DNA of 13,002 bases from Oscillospiraceae bacterium (GCA_003517915.1 DOZQ01000113.1:211-13212); one strand, 5' to 3'; counted from the first letter of the stretch, positions 1-7,643 are shown. Notes: generated from the letters alone by a model not told the origin. A program made the numbers and translations.

Positions 1-281
1 GGCTCGCCCAGCCAATATCCCAGCTCGGCGCTTTTTTTGTAGATGTTGGTACCTGCGAAAATGCCTATGCTGCCGGCAGGCAGACCGTCTAAAATTATCG
101 CGCGGCAAAACTGTCCTTTTTCCTCTTTTTCGGTACAGCCTCGGATGTACTCCAGCGCGTCCTTTTCGGTATACGGAAACGGGAAGCCGTCTCTGAGGTT
201 ATCCCCGATTTTCTTATTATTCGCGTACACGGCGATTTCTCCCGCGAATTCCTCGCGCCACTTTGCCAACTGCATTTTCAT
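1..281 (-). CDS. GNAT family N-acetyltransferase (N-terminal part, cut by window edge)
   Basis: The reading frame runs from ATG at 281 off the left edge with no stop, giving 93 residues. The protein has the layout of the N-terminal half of a RimJ/RimL-type GNAT enzyme, which moves an acetyl group from acetyl-CoA to an amine. An early FPFPYTEKDALEYI segment is followed by a strand ending LPAGSIGIF and then the ELGYWLGE strand, the beta4 edge that normally precedes the acetyl-CoA loop. That loop lies outside the window, so catalytic competence cannot be judged. A GGGAGG ribosome binding site sits 8 nt before the ATG and supports this start over the internal Met3. It starts 23 nt after the stop of the upstream ABC gene, so it is probably the third gene of that operon. 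The substrate is unknown; a resistance role alongside an exporter is only a guess. Confidence 0.8.
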   Translation of the reverse strand, partial: MKMQLAKWREEFAGEIAVYANNKKIGDNLRDGFPFPYTEKDALEYIRGCTEKEEKGQFCRAIILDGLPAGSIGIFAGTNIYKKSAELGYWLGE

Positions 282-304
282 GAGATTTTCCTCCCTGCTT
301 TCTG

Positions 305-2029
305 TTATACTGCGGTAAACTGACTGTTATATAGCCCCTCGTAAAATCCGTTTCTACTCATCAGCTCATCATGTGTTCCCTGCTCGACGACCCGCCCTTC
401 GTTCATAATCAGAATCAGATCTGATTCCCTTATAGTCGAAAGCCTGTGCGCTATTACAAAACAGGTCTTGTCTTTCATCATTTTCAAAAACGCCTTAGAT
501 ATCCGGCTTTCGGTCAGCGTGTCAACGTTGCTGGTCGCTTCGTCGAGAATCAGCATCGGGGCGTCTTTCAGCATTGCCCGGGCAATAGTCAAAAGCTGCC
601 TTTCTCCCGCCGAAAGATTTTCTCCCTCTTCGGATATCACAGTTTCGTAGCCTTTTTCAAGTCTTTTTATAAACCCGTGGGCGCCCGCCGCCTTAGCGGC
701 GGCCACAACCTCCTCATGAGCTGCATCCGGCTTGCCGTATGCGATATTTTCTTCTACAGTACCTTCAAACAGCCAGGTGTCCTGCAAAACCATAGAAAAC
801 TGCCGCCGCAAATCATCCCTTTCGCACTTAAAAATATCCCTGCCGTCTATAAGGATCTGTCCCGCCCCAGTATCATAAAACCGCATTAGCAGATTTACCA
901 GCGTGGTTTTCCCCGAACCGGTCGGGCCGACCACCGCCACCCGCTCCCCGGGACGAACCCGGATGCTTAAATCCTTTATAAGCGGCCTGTCCTTTGAATA
1001 TGAAAACTCGACATTTTTGAACTCCACCTCTCCCTTTGCCTGCCCGAGTTTTTCCTCCGCTAAATCGGGCGGCTGCGGCGACTCGTCGATCAGCTCAAAA
1101 ATCCGGCGCGCGGCGGCCGCGGCGGCAAGTATCTGGGTCGTGACGGCCGTGAAATTATTAAACGGGCGCTCGAACTGAGCCGCATATAAAATCAGGCTGG
1201 AAATACCGCCGGCACTGAGCTGTGAGATTAGCCCGCCTACCAAACCGACCGAGATATAGGCAAGATTGCCCACAAATCTTGTTGTCGGGTTGCTCAGCGA
1301 GGACACAAACTGAGCTTTCTGCCCGGCCTCGCGGAGCTGTTCGCTTATTTCGTCAAATTCTCCCTGTACCTGCTCCTCCATAGAAAAAGCCTTTACGGTT
1401 TTTGCACCGGCAACATACTCCTGCGTATATCCTGTTAAGCTGCCTGTAAGCCGCTGCTGGTTTTTAAAATACTTGCCCGTGAAAACCGTAACCGAAGCGG
1501 CAACGGCAAAGGTAAGCAGGCTCACAAGCACGACCGCAAGGGTGACCGCCCCGTCGATTCTCAGCATAAAAATCAGCGCTCCCGCGACGGTGACTATGCC
1601 AAGAAAAAGCTGTGTTATACCTTGGAGCAAGCCCTCGGCAAGCATATCCGCGTCGTTTATAAACCGGCTTATCACATCTCCGTGCGAATGGCTGTCATAA
1701 TATGAAACAGGTAAATCCGTTAATTTTTCAAACGCGTCGGCGCGTATTCTTTTCACAATCCGGTTCGCGGTTTTAACCGAAAGCGCGTAAACCGCCGCGC
1801 TTGTAAGCGTGTGTAATGCCAGCATAGACGCAAGCAACAAAAGAAGATGTGCCAGACCCGAAAAATCCACACTGCCGTCACTCAGATAAAAATCCACCGC
1901 CCGGCCCAGCAGATACGGCGAGATTATATCAATGACACCCGCCGTAAGAGCACACAAAAACAGCAGGAAAAGGCGTCCTTTTTCCCGCCCGGCATATATT
2001 GTCAGTCTCGCCGCGGTTTTTTTTCGCAA
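305..2029 (-). CDS. ABC exporter half-transporter, subunit with the intact Walker B/H-loop
   Basis: This 574-residue protein fuses a six-helix membrane domain (about 1-310) to an ATPase domain (about 330-570). It is one half of a multidrug- or lipid-type ABC exporter in the inner membrane. Visible motifs: A-loop Tyr344, Walker A GPTGSGKTT 368-376, Q-loop Gln416, Walker B ending in Asp496 with catalytic Glu497, D-loop NVD 501-503 and H-loop His528. The signature is LSAGE (472-476), not the usual LSGGQ. Its partner shows the complementary defects, so the pair fits heterodimeric exporters such as TM287/288, BmrCD and LmrCD. The start is a TTG at 2029, chosen because GGGAGG lies 7 nt upstream. 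The gene overlaps the 3' end of the partner gene by 28 nt, which suggests translational coupling. The substrate cannot be read from sequence. Confidence 0.93.
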   Translation of the reverse strand: MRKKTAARLTIYAGREKGRLFLLFLCALTAGVIDIISPYLLGRAVDFYLSDGSVDFSGLAHLLLLLASMLALHTLTSAAVYALSVKTANRIVKRIRADAFEKLTDLPVSYYDSHSHGDVISRFINDADMLAEGLLQGITQLFLGIVTVAGALIFMLRIDGAVTLAVVLVSLLTFAVAASVTVFTGKYFKNQQRLTGSLTGYTQEYVAGAKTVKAFSMEEQVQGEFDEISEQLREAGQKAQFVSSLSNPTTRFVGNLAYISVGLVGGLISQLSAGGISSLILYAAQFERPFNNFTAVTTQILAAAAAARRIFELIDESPQPPDLAEEKLGQAKGEVEFKNVEFSYSKDRPLIKDLSIRVRPGERVAVVGPTGSGKTTLVNLLMRFYDTGAGQILIDGRDIFKCERDDLRRQFSMVLQDTWLFEGTVEENIAYGKPDAAHEEVVAAAKAAGAHGFIKRLEKGYETVISEEGENLSAGERQLLTIARAMLKDAPMLILDEATSNVDTLTESRISKAFLKMMKDKTCFVIAHRLSTIRESDLILIMNEGRVVEQGTHDELMSRNGFYEGLYNSQFTAV

Positions 2030-3762
2030 TGTCTATCCTCCCTATTTTGCATATGATAAATCTCTTTGTAAATTCCGCAGGTTTCAAGCAGTTCCTCATG
2101 CGTTCCAAAACCGGCGGCGCGACCCTCGTCCAGCACCAGAATGCGGCCGGCGGCGCGCACCGACGAAATCCTTTGGGATATGATTATCATCGCCGGCCTG
2201 TTTTTCTCACTGTAAAGCGCTTTATAAAGCGCCGCCTCGGTGGCGTAATCCAGTGCCGACCCCGCGTCGTCCAGAATAAGCAGCGCAGGCTTTCGCACCA
2301 GTGCCCTTGCTATCGCGAGCCGCTGGCGCTGTCCCCCCGAAAGATTCCGTCCGCCGCGCTCGACCGGCGCACCGTATTGTTCACGCTTTTTCTCAATAAA
2401 TTCAGCGGCCTGCGCCACAGCGCAGGCTTTCTTTATTTCCCCGGTCGACGCGCCCGGATTTCCGAAACGTATATTGGACTCTATAGTCCCGGTAAACAAG
2501 CGCGTTGTCTGCTCCGCCACCCCGATTTTATCCCTGAGCTCCGACAGCCTATAATCCTTTACGTCCCTGCCCAAAAATTCCACGCGCCCCCGTGAAGGAT
2601 CATAAAAGCGCGGAATAAGCTTGACAAGCGTCGATTTGCCCGAGCCGGTCAGGCCTATAATCCCCATCGACTCGCCCGGCATCAAAGCAAAGCTTATATC
2701 TTTAAGCGCCATTTCCCCGCTGCCCGAATAGGAAAATCCGACGCCCGAGAAACTCACAACAGGGGCATTTTTCGCGGCCCGCTCACTTCGCATGGGAGTA
2801 AGCTCCATCTCACGCAAATCCGGCTCGGAGGAAAGTATCTCACCAATACGGCCTAACGAGGCATGAGCGCGCGTAAACAAAACAATCAGATTGGCCGAAA
2901 CTATAAGCACGTTTAAAATCTGCGCTATATAATTGATAAAGGCGATAATCTCGCCCTGTGTCATCTCTCCCGACTGAAAGCGAAATCCTCCGAACCAGAT
3001 AACCGCTATAATCGCGCCGTTCATAATAAGCATGGTCGCGGGACTGAGCATGGCGGAGATGATACCCACGCGGTCGGCTCCCGCCGCGAATTCATCGCTT
3101 TGGCAAAAAAAACGTTTTTTCTCATCATTCGTTTTGACAAACGCGCGGATAACCCGCACCCCCGAGAGATTTTCCCGCAAAATGCCCGAAAGCCTGTCCA
3201 GCTTTTCCTGCTGCTTTTTATACAGCGGGATGCTCACGCGCATTATAACAAAAATTATCAGCGCGAACAGCGGCATAGCCGCCAGAATCACCAGCGCAAG
3301 CTCAGCGTCTAGCATAAAGGCCGCTATAACGCTGCCTATGCAGATAAGCGGCGCGCGGATTATCAGTCGGATAAACATAGATACCGCGTTTTGCAACTGT
3401 GTCACGTCGTTAATTATCCTGGTGGAAAGAGTATCCGCTCCGAAACGGTCAAGCCGCGCGAATGAAAGCCGTCCGACACGCGAAAACAAAGCGCTTCGCA
3501 GCCTCTTGCCGAAGCCCTGACTCGCCACCGCCGCCGAATATTGGCAGATCACTGCGCTTATAAGCCCCACCGAGATTATAAGCACCATAAGCAGCCCGGT
3601 ATTTTTGATAACACCCCGGTCGCCCGCAATAATCCCGCCGTCTATAATCCGGGCCATATAAAACGGCAACGTGAGCTCCAGCGCCGCCTCTATAAGCTTA
3701 GACACAGGTCCTGCCACAAACTGTTTTTTATACGGTTTTAAATAAGGCAGCAGATATTTCAT
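2002..3762 (-). CDS. ABC exporter half-transporter, subunit with the degenerate ATP site
   Basis: First gene of the leftward operon, 586 residues: exporter membrane domain (about 1-310) followed by an ATPase domain. Motifs from the chosen start: A-loop Tyr345, Walker A GLTGSGKST 370-378, Q-loop Gln418, canonical signature LSGGQ 474-478, Walker B LLILD ending in Asp498. The position after it, normally the catalytic Glu, is Asp499, and the H-loop His is Gln530. These two substitutions mark the degenerate-site subunit of heterodimeric exporters. In the dimer its Walker motifs would face the LSAGE signature of the partner, while its own LSGGQ completes the active site. The start at 3762 is preferred because GAGG lies 9 nt upstream; an in-frame ATG at 3786 lacks any such site. 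Substrate unknown. Confidence 0.93.
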   Translation of the reverse strand: MKYLLPYLKPYKKQFVAGPVSKLIEAALELTLPFYMARIIDGGIIAGDRGVIKNTGLLMVLIISVGLISAVICQYSAAVASQGFGKRLRSALFSRVGRLSFARLDRFGADTLSTRIINDVTQLQNAVSMFIRLIIRAPLICIGSVIAAFMLDAELALVILAAMPLFALIIFVIMRVSIPLYKKQQEKLDRLSGILRENLSGVRVIRAFVKTNDEKKRFFCQSDEFAAGADRVGIISAMLSPATMLIMNGAIIAVIWFGGFRFQSGEMTQGEIIAFINYIAQILNVLIVSANLIVLFTRAHASLGRIGEILSSEPDLREMELTPMRSERAAKNAPVVSFSGVGFSYSGSGEMALKDISFALMPGESMGIIGLTGSGKSTLVKLIPRFYDPSRGRVEFLGRDVKDYRLSELRDKIGVAEQTTRLFTGTIESNIRFGNPGASTGEIKKACAVAQAAEFIEKKREQYGAPVERGGRNLSGGQRQRLAIARALVRKPALLILDDAGSALDYATEAALYKALYSEKNRPAMIIISQRISSVRAAGRILVLDEGRAAGFGTHEELLETCGIYKEIYHMQNREDRHCEKKPRRD

Positions 3763-3833
3763 CCGGTGTTTCCTCAAATATATCATTACGTAAGTCCAGT
3801 CTTTGCTTACTTATTATGCCAACAATTGAGCGA

Positions 3834-3861
3834 ATAATATAAATCCTACGTTTAAGCGCAA
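3834..3861 (-). promoter_or_regulatory. Candidate sigma-A promoter of the ABC exporter operon
   Basis: Reading leftward, TTGCGC (3861-3856) is followed by a 16-nt spacer and TATTAT (3839-3834). Both boxes are imperfect. The placement, about 70 nt before the start at 3762, is reasonable. No terminator or leader structure is seen between it and the gene. A short GTAAG/CTTAC inverted repeat (about 3791-3811) lies between promoter and gene and could be a weak operator, but five base pairs is little evidence. Confidence 0.4.
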
Positions 3862-4010
3862 GCATAATGCCGCTTTATTAATATTATCATTCATATCTAT
3901 TAAATGCAATTAAATATGCCCGTACACACCGAAATCAATTTTGGACTACTATAATCCCTAAATTTTCAATTTAAATGTTTATAATTTGTAAGTATCCTTC
4001 CAAATTCCGC

Positions 4011-4039
4011 TTGAAAATCACGTCATAATTTTATATACT
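4011..4039 (+). promoter_or_regulatory. Sigma-A promoter of the NCS2 permease gene
   Basis: TTGAAA (4011-4016), a 17-nt spacer and TATACT (4034-4039) lie about 56 nt before the start codon. Transcription would begin near 4046. The short leader ends in AAAGGAGG, a strong ribosome binding site 7 nt before the ATG. Confidence 0.75.
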
Positions 4040-4095
4040 TAAAAAAGAGGCCGGTGTGCCTTAGAAATTTGGTCTGAAAATAAAGGAGGAGTATT

Positions 4096-5505
4096 ATGGA
4101 GCGGCTTTTTAAACTTAAACAAAGCGGCAGCAATGTGCGCACCGAAATCATCGCGGGCGTAACCACCTTTTTTACCATGGCGTATATCATGTTTGTCAAC
4201 CCGAACATCTTGTCAACCACAGGTATGAACTGGAACGGCGTGTTTGTGGCCACAATCTTGGCGGCGGTCATCGGCACGCTGGTTATGGGCTTTGTGGCGA
4301 ACGTCCCCTACGCCCAGGCGGCGGGCATGGGTCTCAACGCGTTTTTTGCTTACACGGTGTGCGGCGCACTGGAATTTACCTGGCAGCAGGCTTTGACCAT
4401 GGTGTTTATCTGCGGTATTATAAACGTCCTGATCACGGTCACCAAGGTGCGTAAAATCATCATAAAATCCATTCCGCTTTCGCTTCAAAGCGCGATAGGC
4501 GGCGCAATTGGTTTGTTCATCGCTTATATCGGCCTTAAAAGCGGCGGATTTTTCAGCTTCACGGCAGATCCGGGCACTTTTATCAATCTCCCCAGCGGCG
4601 GTATCGTGGCCGACAGCTCTATTATCCCGGCACTTGCCGACTTTAACACCACCGGCATAATACTCGCCCTTATAGGCCTTGTCATCACGGTGGCACTTAT
4701 CACCCTAAAGGTAAAGGGCGCCATCCTCATAGGGATTATCGCCACCACAATAATCGGCATTCCCATGGGAATAGTCAGTGTTCCCGATATCAAGGCTTGG
4801 TTCGATACCTCGGCAGTGGGCGATATAACCCAAACCGCCTTCAAGCTGGATTTCGCGGGCATTTTCGGTGATCAGGCTAAAATCATCCCGGCGATTATAA
4901 CTATTTTCGCCTTCAGCCTGTCAGATACCTTTGATACAATAGGCACATTTATCGGCACCGGTCGCGTCAGCGGTATCTTCGATAAGGACGACGAAAAAGC
5001 GCTGAGTGAGGGCAAGGGATTTAAATCCAAGATGGACAGGGCTCTGTTTGCCGACGCGACTGCCACCTCGGTAGGCGCGCTGCTCGGCACTTCCAACACC
5101 ACCACCTATGTGGAAAGCTCGGCCGGTATTGCCGCCGGCGGGCGGACAGGCCTCACCTCGGTGGTCGTGGCGGTTTTGTTTTTAATCTGCCTGCCGTTTT
5201 CCGCCGTGTTCGGCATGGTACCCGCACAGGCTACCTCCGCCGCGCTTATCGTTGTTGGCGTTATGATGGCCGCATCGTTTAAGGACGTGGGATGGAGCAG
5301 CTTTGAGGTTGCGGCTCCGGCCTTTTTAACCGTCGCTATCATGGTGCTTGGCTACAGCATTTCTTACGGCATCGCGGCCGGATTCATATTCTACTGCCTT
5401 ATTAAGCTCTTTTCCGGTAAGCCGAGGGAGGTTCATCCCATTATTTACGGCGCATCGATTTTATTTATTATAAACTTTGTGTTAATGGCGCTGGGCACCA
5501 TTTAG
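4096..5505 (+). CDS. NCS2 family purine permease (AzgA/PbuG-type)
   Basis: A 469-residue, highly hydrophobic membrane protein of the nucleobase:cation symporter-2 superfamily, AzgA-like branch, which imports adenine, guanine or hypoxanthine with protons. Family landmarks: the N-terminal TEIIAGVTTFFTMAYIMFVNP block (16-36), GMGLNAFFAY (77-86), the SDTFDTIGT block (275-283) with acidic residues of the substrate region, and the GTSNTTTYVESSAG stretch (331-344) followed by GGRTGLT. Length is typical and all blocks are present, so it should be functional. It starts at an ATG behind AAAGGAGG and is a single-gene unit with its own promoter and terminator. PbuG-like hypoxanthine/guanine transport is the likeliest role, but the exact purine cannot be assigned from sequence. 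Confidence 0.93.
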   Translation: MERLFKLKQSGSNVRTEIIAGVTTFFTMAYIMFVNPNILSTTGMNWNGVFVATILAAVIGTLVMGFVANVPYAQAAGMGLNAFFAYTVCGALEFTWQQALTMVFICGIINVLITVTKVRKIIIKSIPLSLQSAIGGAIGLFIAYIGLKSGGFFSFTADPGTFINLPSGGIVADSSIIPALADFNTTGIILALIGLVITVALITLKVKGAILIGIIATTIIGIPMGIVSVPDIKAWFDTSAVGDITQTAFKLDFAGIFGDQAKIIPAIITIFAFSLSDTFDTIGTFIGTGRVSGIFDKDDEKALSEGKGFKSKMDRALFADATATSVGALLGTSNTTTYVESSAGIAAGGRTGLTSVVVAVLFLICLPFSAVFGMVPAQATSAALIVVGVMMAASFKDVGWSSFEVAAPAFLTVAIMVLGYSISYGIAAGFIFYCLIKLFSGKPREVHPIIYGASILFIINFVLMALGTI

Positions 5506-5527
5506 AAAAATCACGGACAATAGTCCC

Positions 5528-5564
5528 AATAATAATCCACCGGCTAAGCCGGTGGATTATTATT
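5528..5564 (+). terminator. Rho-independent terminator after the permease gene
   Basis: A perfect 17-bp inverted repeat (arms 5528-5544 and 5548-5564) closes on a TAA loop. Its GC-rich core is CCACCGGC/GCCGGTGG and its outer base is AT-only, so the right arm doubles as a T-rich tail. It starts 22 nt after the stop codon. The symmetry would let it work on both strands. Confidence 0.8.
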
Positions 5565-5577
5565 TAGCATATCAAGC

Positions 5578-5606
5578 TTGAACTCCTAAATAATCAGGGT
5601 TATAAT
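5578..5606 (+). promoter_or_regulatory. Sigma-A promoter of the SDR-GNAT operon
   Basis: TTGAAC (5578-5583), a 17-nt spacer and a consensus TATAAT (5601-5606). It lies just after the permease terminator and about 50 nt before the SDR start, so the SDR-acetyltransferase pair is its own transcription unit. Confidence 0.72.
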
Positions 5607-5654
5607 ACAATTTATACAAATATGAAAAATGCACAGATGTAAATAGGGGGAGTG

Positions 5655-6428
5655 ATGGGTGTGCTTTTTGAAGGCAAGCATGCCGTTGTAACCGGAGGTG
5701 CGAACGGGATAGGACGCTGTATTGCCGAAGCGTTCCTGAATGAGGGCGCTGACGTTATCGTTATCGACACGGATGAAAGCGCGGGCGAAAACCTGAGGAA
5801 TCGGTTTGCCCGGCTGCTGTTTTTCCCCGGCAACATAGCGGAAAAGGCCGTGCTGGAGCGCTTTGCCGATTATATAGGCCAACCGGTAGACTGTTTGATC
5901 AACAACGCCTGCGTCAGCCGCCGAGGATTGCTGTCCGGCTGCTCATATGAGGATTTTGAGTATGTACAGCGTGTGGGCGTGACCGCTCCCTATTATCTGA
6001 CAGGCCTTCTGCTCACGAAAAACCTGTTTGCGCCAAACGCCTCGATTGTCAATATCGCCTCGACCCGGGTCTGCCAGTCTCAGCCGGATACCGAGAGCTA
6101 CTCGGCGGCCAAGGGCGGGATATCCGCGCTGACACACGCGATGGCGGTCAGTCTGGCAGGAAAAGCGCGTGTGAATTCTATAAGTCCGGGATGGATTGAA
6201 ACCGCCGCCTACCGCGACGAAACGGTGCCGCCGGAGCACACAAAGCAGGACAGGCGCCAGCATCCGGCTGGACGAGTGGGAACACCGGAGGATATTGCCG
6301 CTATGGTTTTGTATCTTTGCGGCGACCAGGCGGGATTTATCACCGGGGAAAATATCACGGTGGACGGCGGCATGAGCCGACTGATGATCTATCATAATGA
6401 CCACGGCTGGAGTCTGGATATCAAATAA
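5655..6428 (+). CDS. SDR family NAD(P)-dependent oxidoreductase
   Basis: A 257-residue classical short-chain dehydrogenase/reductase, cytoplasmic. From the ATG at 5655: cofactor loop TGGANGIG (13-20), acidic Asp38 at the end of beta2 that favours NAD(H), NNAC (83-86, the NNAG motif), catalytic Ser136, Tyr149 and Lys153 (YSAAK), then the SPGWIETAA and GRVGTPEDIA blocks and the C-terminal ENITVDGG motif. The helix-4 Asn of the usual Asn-Ser-Tyr-Lys tetrad appears to be Gly (108, in VGVT). The tail after DGG (SRLMIYHNDHGW) is aromatic and may close the substrate pocket. Start is uncertain: GTG 5652, ATG 5655 and GTG 5661 are all in frame; GGGGGAG is only 2 nt from the ATG but 8 nt from GTG 5661. 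Substrate unknown; probably a sugar, polyol or hydroxyacid. The acetyltransferase follows after 20 nt. Confidence 0.9.
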   Translation: MGVLFEGKHAVVTGGANGIGRCIAEAFLNEGADVIVIDTDESAGENLRNRFARLLFFPGNIAEKAVLERFADYIGQPVDCLINNACVSRRGLLSGCSYEDFEYVQRVGVTAPYYLTGLLLTKNLFAPNASIVNIASTRVCQSQPDTESYSAAKGGISALTHAMAVSLAGKARVNSISPGWIETAAYRDETVPPEHTKQDRRQHPAGRVGTPEDIAAMVLYLCGDQAGFITGENITVDGGMSRLMIYHNDHGWSLDIK

Positions 6429-6448
6429 GTGGAGGGAGCGGGCGAGCG

Positions 6449-6967
6449 ATGATACTGGAAACCCCAAGGCTGATCCTGCGTGAAATGACCGAGGCCGATT
6501 TCCCGTTACTCTGCAGGCATTTGCAGGACGAAGAGGTCATGTACGCCTATGAGCGTCCGTTCAGCGACGCCGATGTTTGGGAAGGAATTCACAAGCAGTT
6601 TCAAAGATATAAAGAGTGTGGTTTCGGTGTTTGGGCGGTGATCCTGAAAGAAAGCGGCGAATTGATCGGCCAGTGCGGGCTTTCAATGCAGCCATGTGAA
6701 GAAAGGGAGCTGCTTGAGATAGGCTACATATTTCAAAAAGAACATTGGCACAAGGGCTACGCTAGCGAGGCGGCAATCGCCTGCCGAAACTATGCGTTTG
6801 ACAAATTAGGCGCCGATGAGGTTTTTTCTTTAATCAGGGATACCAATACCGCGTCGCAGAATGTCGCTAAACGAAACGGGATGAGTGTTCGCGGTACATA
6901 TATAAAGCATTACCGGGGAATAGATATGCCTCACCTCATATTTTCGGTGAGGCGCGCACCCGATTGA
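6449..6967 (+). CDS. GNAT family N-acetyltransferase (RimJ/RimL-like)
   Basis: A complete 172-residue GNAT enzyme using acetyl-CoA. It opens with the family pattern LETPRLILREMTEADF, has beta4 in the ELLEIGYIF segment (88-95), the acetyl-CoA pyrophosphate loop HWHKGYASEA (99-108, matching Q/R-x-x-G-x-A), and the conserved DTNTASQNVAKRNGM block (131-145), where Asn and Ser line the cofactor and substrate cleft. Such proteins acetylate N-terminal amino groups of ribosomal proteins, or small amines and antibiotics; the acceptor is not predictable. It begins 20 nt after the SDR stop behind GGAGGGAG, so it is co-transcribed. It belongs to the same broad family as the partial gene at the left edge, but is not an obvious duplicate of it. 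Confidence 0.9.
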   Translation: MILETPRLILREMTEADFPLLCRHLQDEEVMYAYERPFSDADVWEGIHKQFQRYKECGFGVWAVILKESGELIGQCGLSMQPCEERELLEIGYIFQKEHWHKGYASEAAIACRNYAFDKLGADEVFSLIRDTNTASQNVAKRNGMSVRGTYIKHYRGIDMPHLIFSVRRAPD

Positions 6968-7259
6968 CCGAGGCATTTGTTTCGCGTGTGCACGAATGAA
7001 AATCGTGTAGATTACCATTCCGGATCTCATTTCCCGCTCTTCTGTGGTTTTCCGTCAAACCCCAAGTTCCTATGCTTCGCTGATTACGCGGCGGGGAACA
7101 CACGGGGCTTGTCGCGTATCTCCGTGCCGCCGTCGAGGCGGAAAACAAGGAGCGCCTTAATCTCTAACTTGAACTTGCCGATCACCGTGGCTGCTTAACC
7201 TATTTCAAAATAATAGAAATTATTCAAGAAAATAATTATTAAAAATGCATATTTCTACG

Positions 7260-7289
7260 GCTTCGGTGAGTTTTTGCCGAGGCTTTTTT
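7260..7289 (+). terminator. Rho-independent terminator
   Basis: GCTTCGG (7260-7266) pairs with CCGAGGC (7277-7283), seven base pairs including one G-U, around a 10-nt loop. Six T residues follow (7284-7289). It would end transcription from the left before recombinase module 1. It is about 290 nt from the last intact gene, so it may have belonged to whatever once filled the gap. Confidence 0.65.
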
Positions 7290-7344
7290 GCGTACAAACT
7301 AAGAGAAAGGTACAAGCTTGCCGAATTCTACCGTACAAGTAGAT

Positions 7345-7377
7345 TCACATATACATTTCTTACAGAAATTTATGTGA
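7345..7377 (+). promoter_or_regulatory. Leader hairpin overlapping the ribosome binding site of the small gene before rec1
   Basis: Nested arms: TCACATA (7345-7351) with TATGTGA (7371-7377), and ATTTCT (7355-7360) with AGAAAT (7364-7369) around a TAC loop. The last bases of the outer arm are the first bases of the GAGGTGAT Shine-Dalgarno sequence (from 7376) that serves the TTG start at 7389. Folding could limit translation of the module. Whether it forms in vivo is inference. Confidence 0.45.
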
Positions 7378-7388
7378 GGTGATACGTT

Positions 7389-7643
7389 TTGCTTGCAAAT
7401 GACAATTTTCAAAGGATATCTCAAAACAATGAAGTCAGCAGGGAGAGTCTTGTTAACATAGAAGATGTGCAAATAGATCAATCACTTCCGATTATACAGC
7501 GTATGGAAGAATATTTGGCGCAGGTCAAAAACCCATATCATTTCTTGTGCGGAGACACACCTGTAAAAATTTCTTTTTTATCAACGGGAAAGTCTTTATC
7601 TGAAAAATTGGCAGAGCATTTTATTCGAAAAAAATCCGAGTAA
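7389..7643 (+). CDS. Small recombinase-associated protein (VKNPY family), module 1
   Basis: An 84-residue protein directly upstream of recombinase 1. The start is TTG at 7389, with GAGG 9 nt upstream. The C-terminal half (46-83) holds VKNPYHFLCGD, a second strand VKISF, and a helix ending in HFIRKKS. The same plan occurs in the small protein before recombinase 2, so this is a conserved partner gene and not noise. The compact two-strand-plus-helix shape and position recall TnpW-type proteins of clostridial Tn4451-like elements, but I do not assert that family. It has no enzyme motif. It may modulate the recombinase, for example as a directionality or assembly factor; that is inference. The recombinase starts 46 nt downstream. 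Confidence 0.75.
   Translation: MLANDNFQRISQNNEVSRESLVNIEDVQIDQSLPIIQRMEEYLAQVKNPYHFLCGDTPVKISFLSTGKSLSEKLAEHFIRKKSE

Larger units (their letters stand above)
3763..4095. other. Divergent intergenic region between the ABC operon and the NCS2 permease
   Basis: This AT-rich stretch separates two divergently transcribed units. It holds the candidate leftward promoter (3834-3861) and the strong rightward promoter (4011-4039). The part from about 3870 to 4010 has no ORF, hairpin or repeat that I can support. No purine riboswitch aptamer fits in front of the permease, because the predicted leader is only about 50 nt long. Confidence 0.7.
6968..7388. other. Long gap with terminator, possible decayed coding sequence and the leader of recombinase module 1
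   Basis: No intact gene is supported here. From about 7080 to 7195 the DNA is GC-rich and, in one plus frame, reads as plausible protein (ending VEAENKERLNL, a stop, then LELADHRGCLTYFK); the opposite strand also has short plausible stretches broken by stops. It may be a decayed gene, but I cannot name it. From 7200 to 7250 it turns very AT-rich with a small AATAAT/ATTATT hairpin. The terminator (7260-7289), three GTACAA copies (7292, 7310, 7333) and the leader hairpin (7345-7377) complete the region. Confidence 0.5.

Noticed and set aside
446..889. Long plus-strand ORFs across the ABC genes (446-889, 1999-2595, 3032-3520)
   Set aside because: They are antisense to conserved ABC transporter sequence with full motifs, lack ribosome binding sites and resemble no family.
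3763..3786. Longer N-terminus of the first ABC gene, from ATG 3786
   Set aside because: No Shine-Dalgarno sequence precedes it, while ATG 3762 has GAGG at 9 nt and begins the usual short N-terminus.
4040..4095. Purine riboswitch before the purine permease gene
   Set aside because: The likely transcript start at about 4046 leaves only 50 nt, and neither there nor upstream do I see the conserved purine aptamer core and paired loops.
6928..6953. Hairpin GCCTCACC/GGTGAGGC as terminator of the SDR-GNAT operon
   Set aside because: The 8-bp arms are perfect, but they lie inside the end of the acetyltransferase gene and no T-run follows. The T-tailed hairpin at 7260-7289 is a better terminator.
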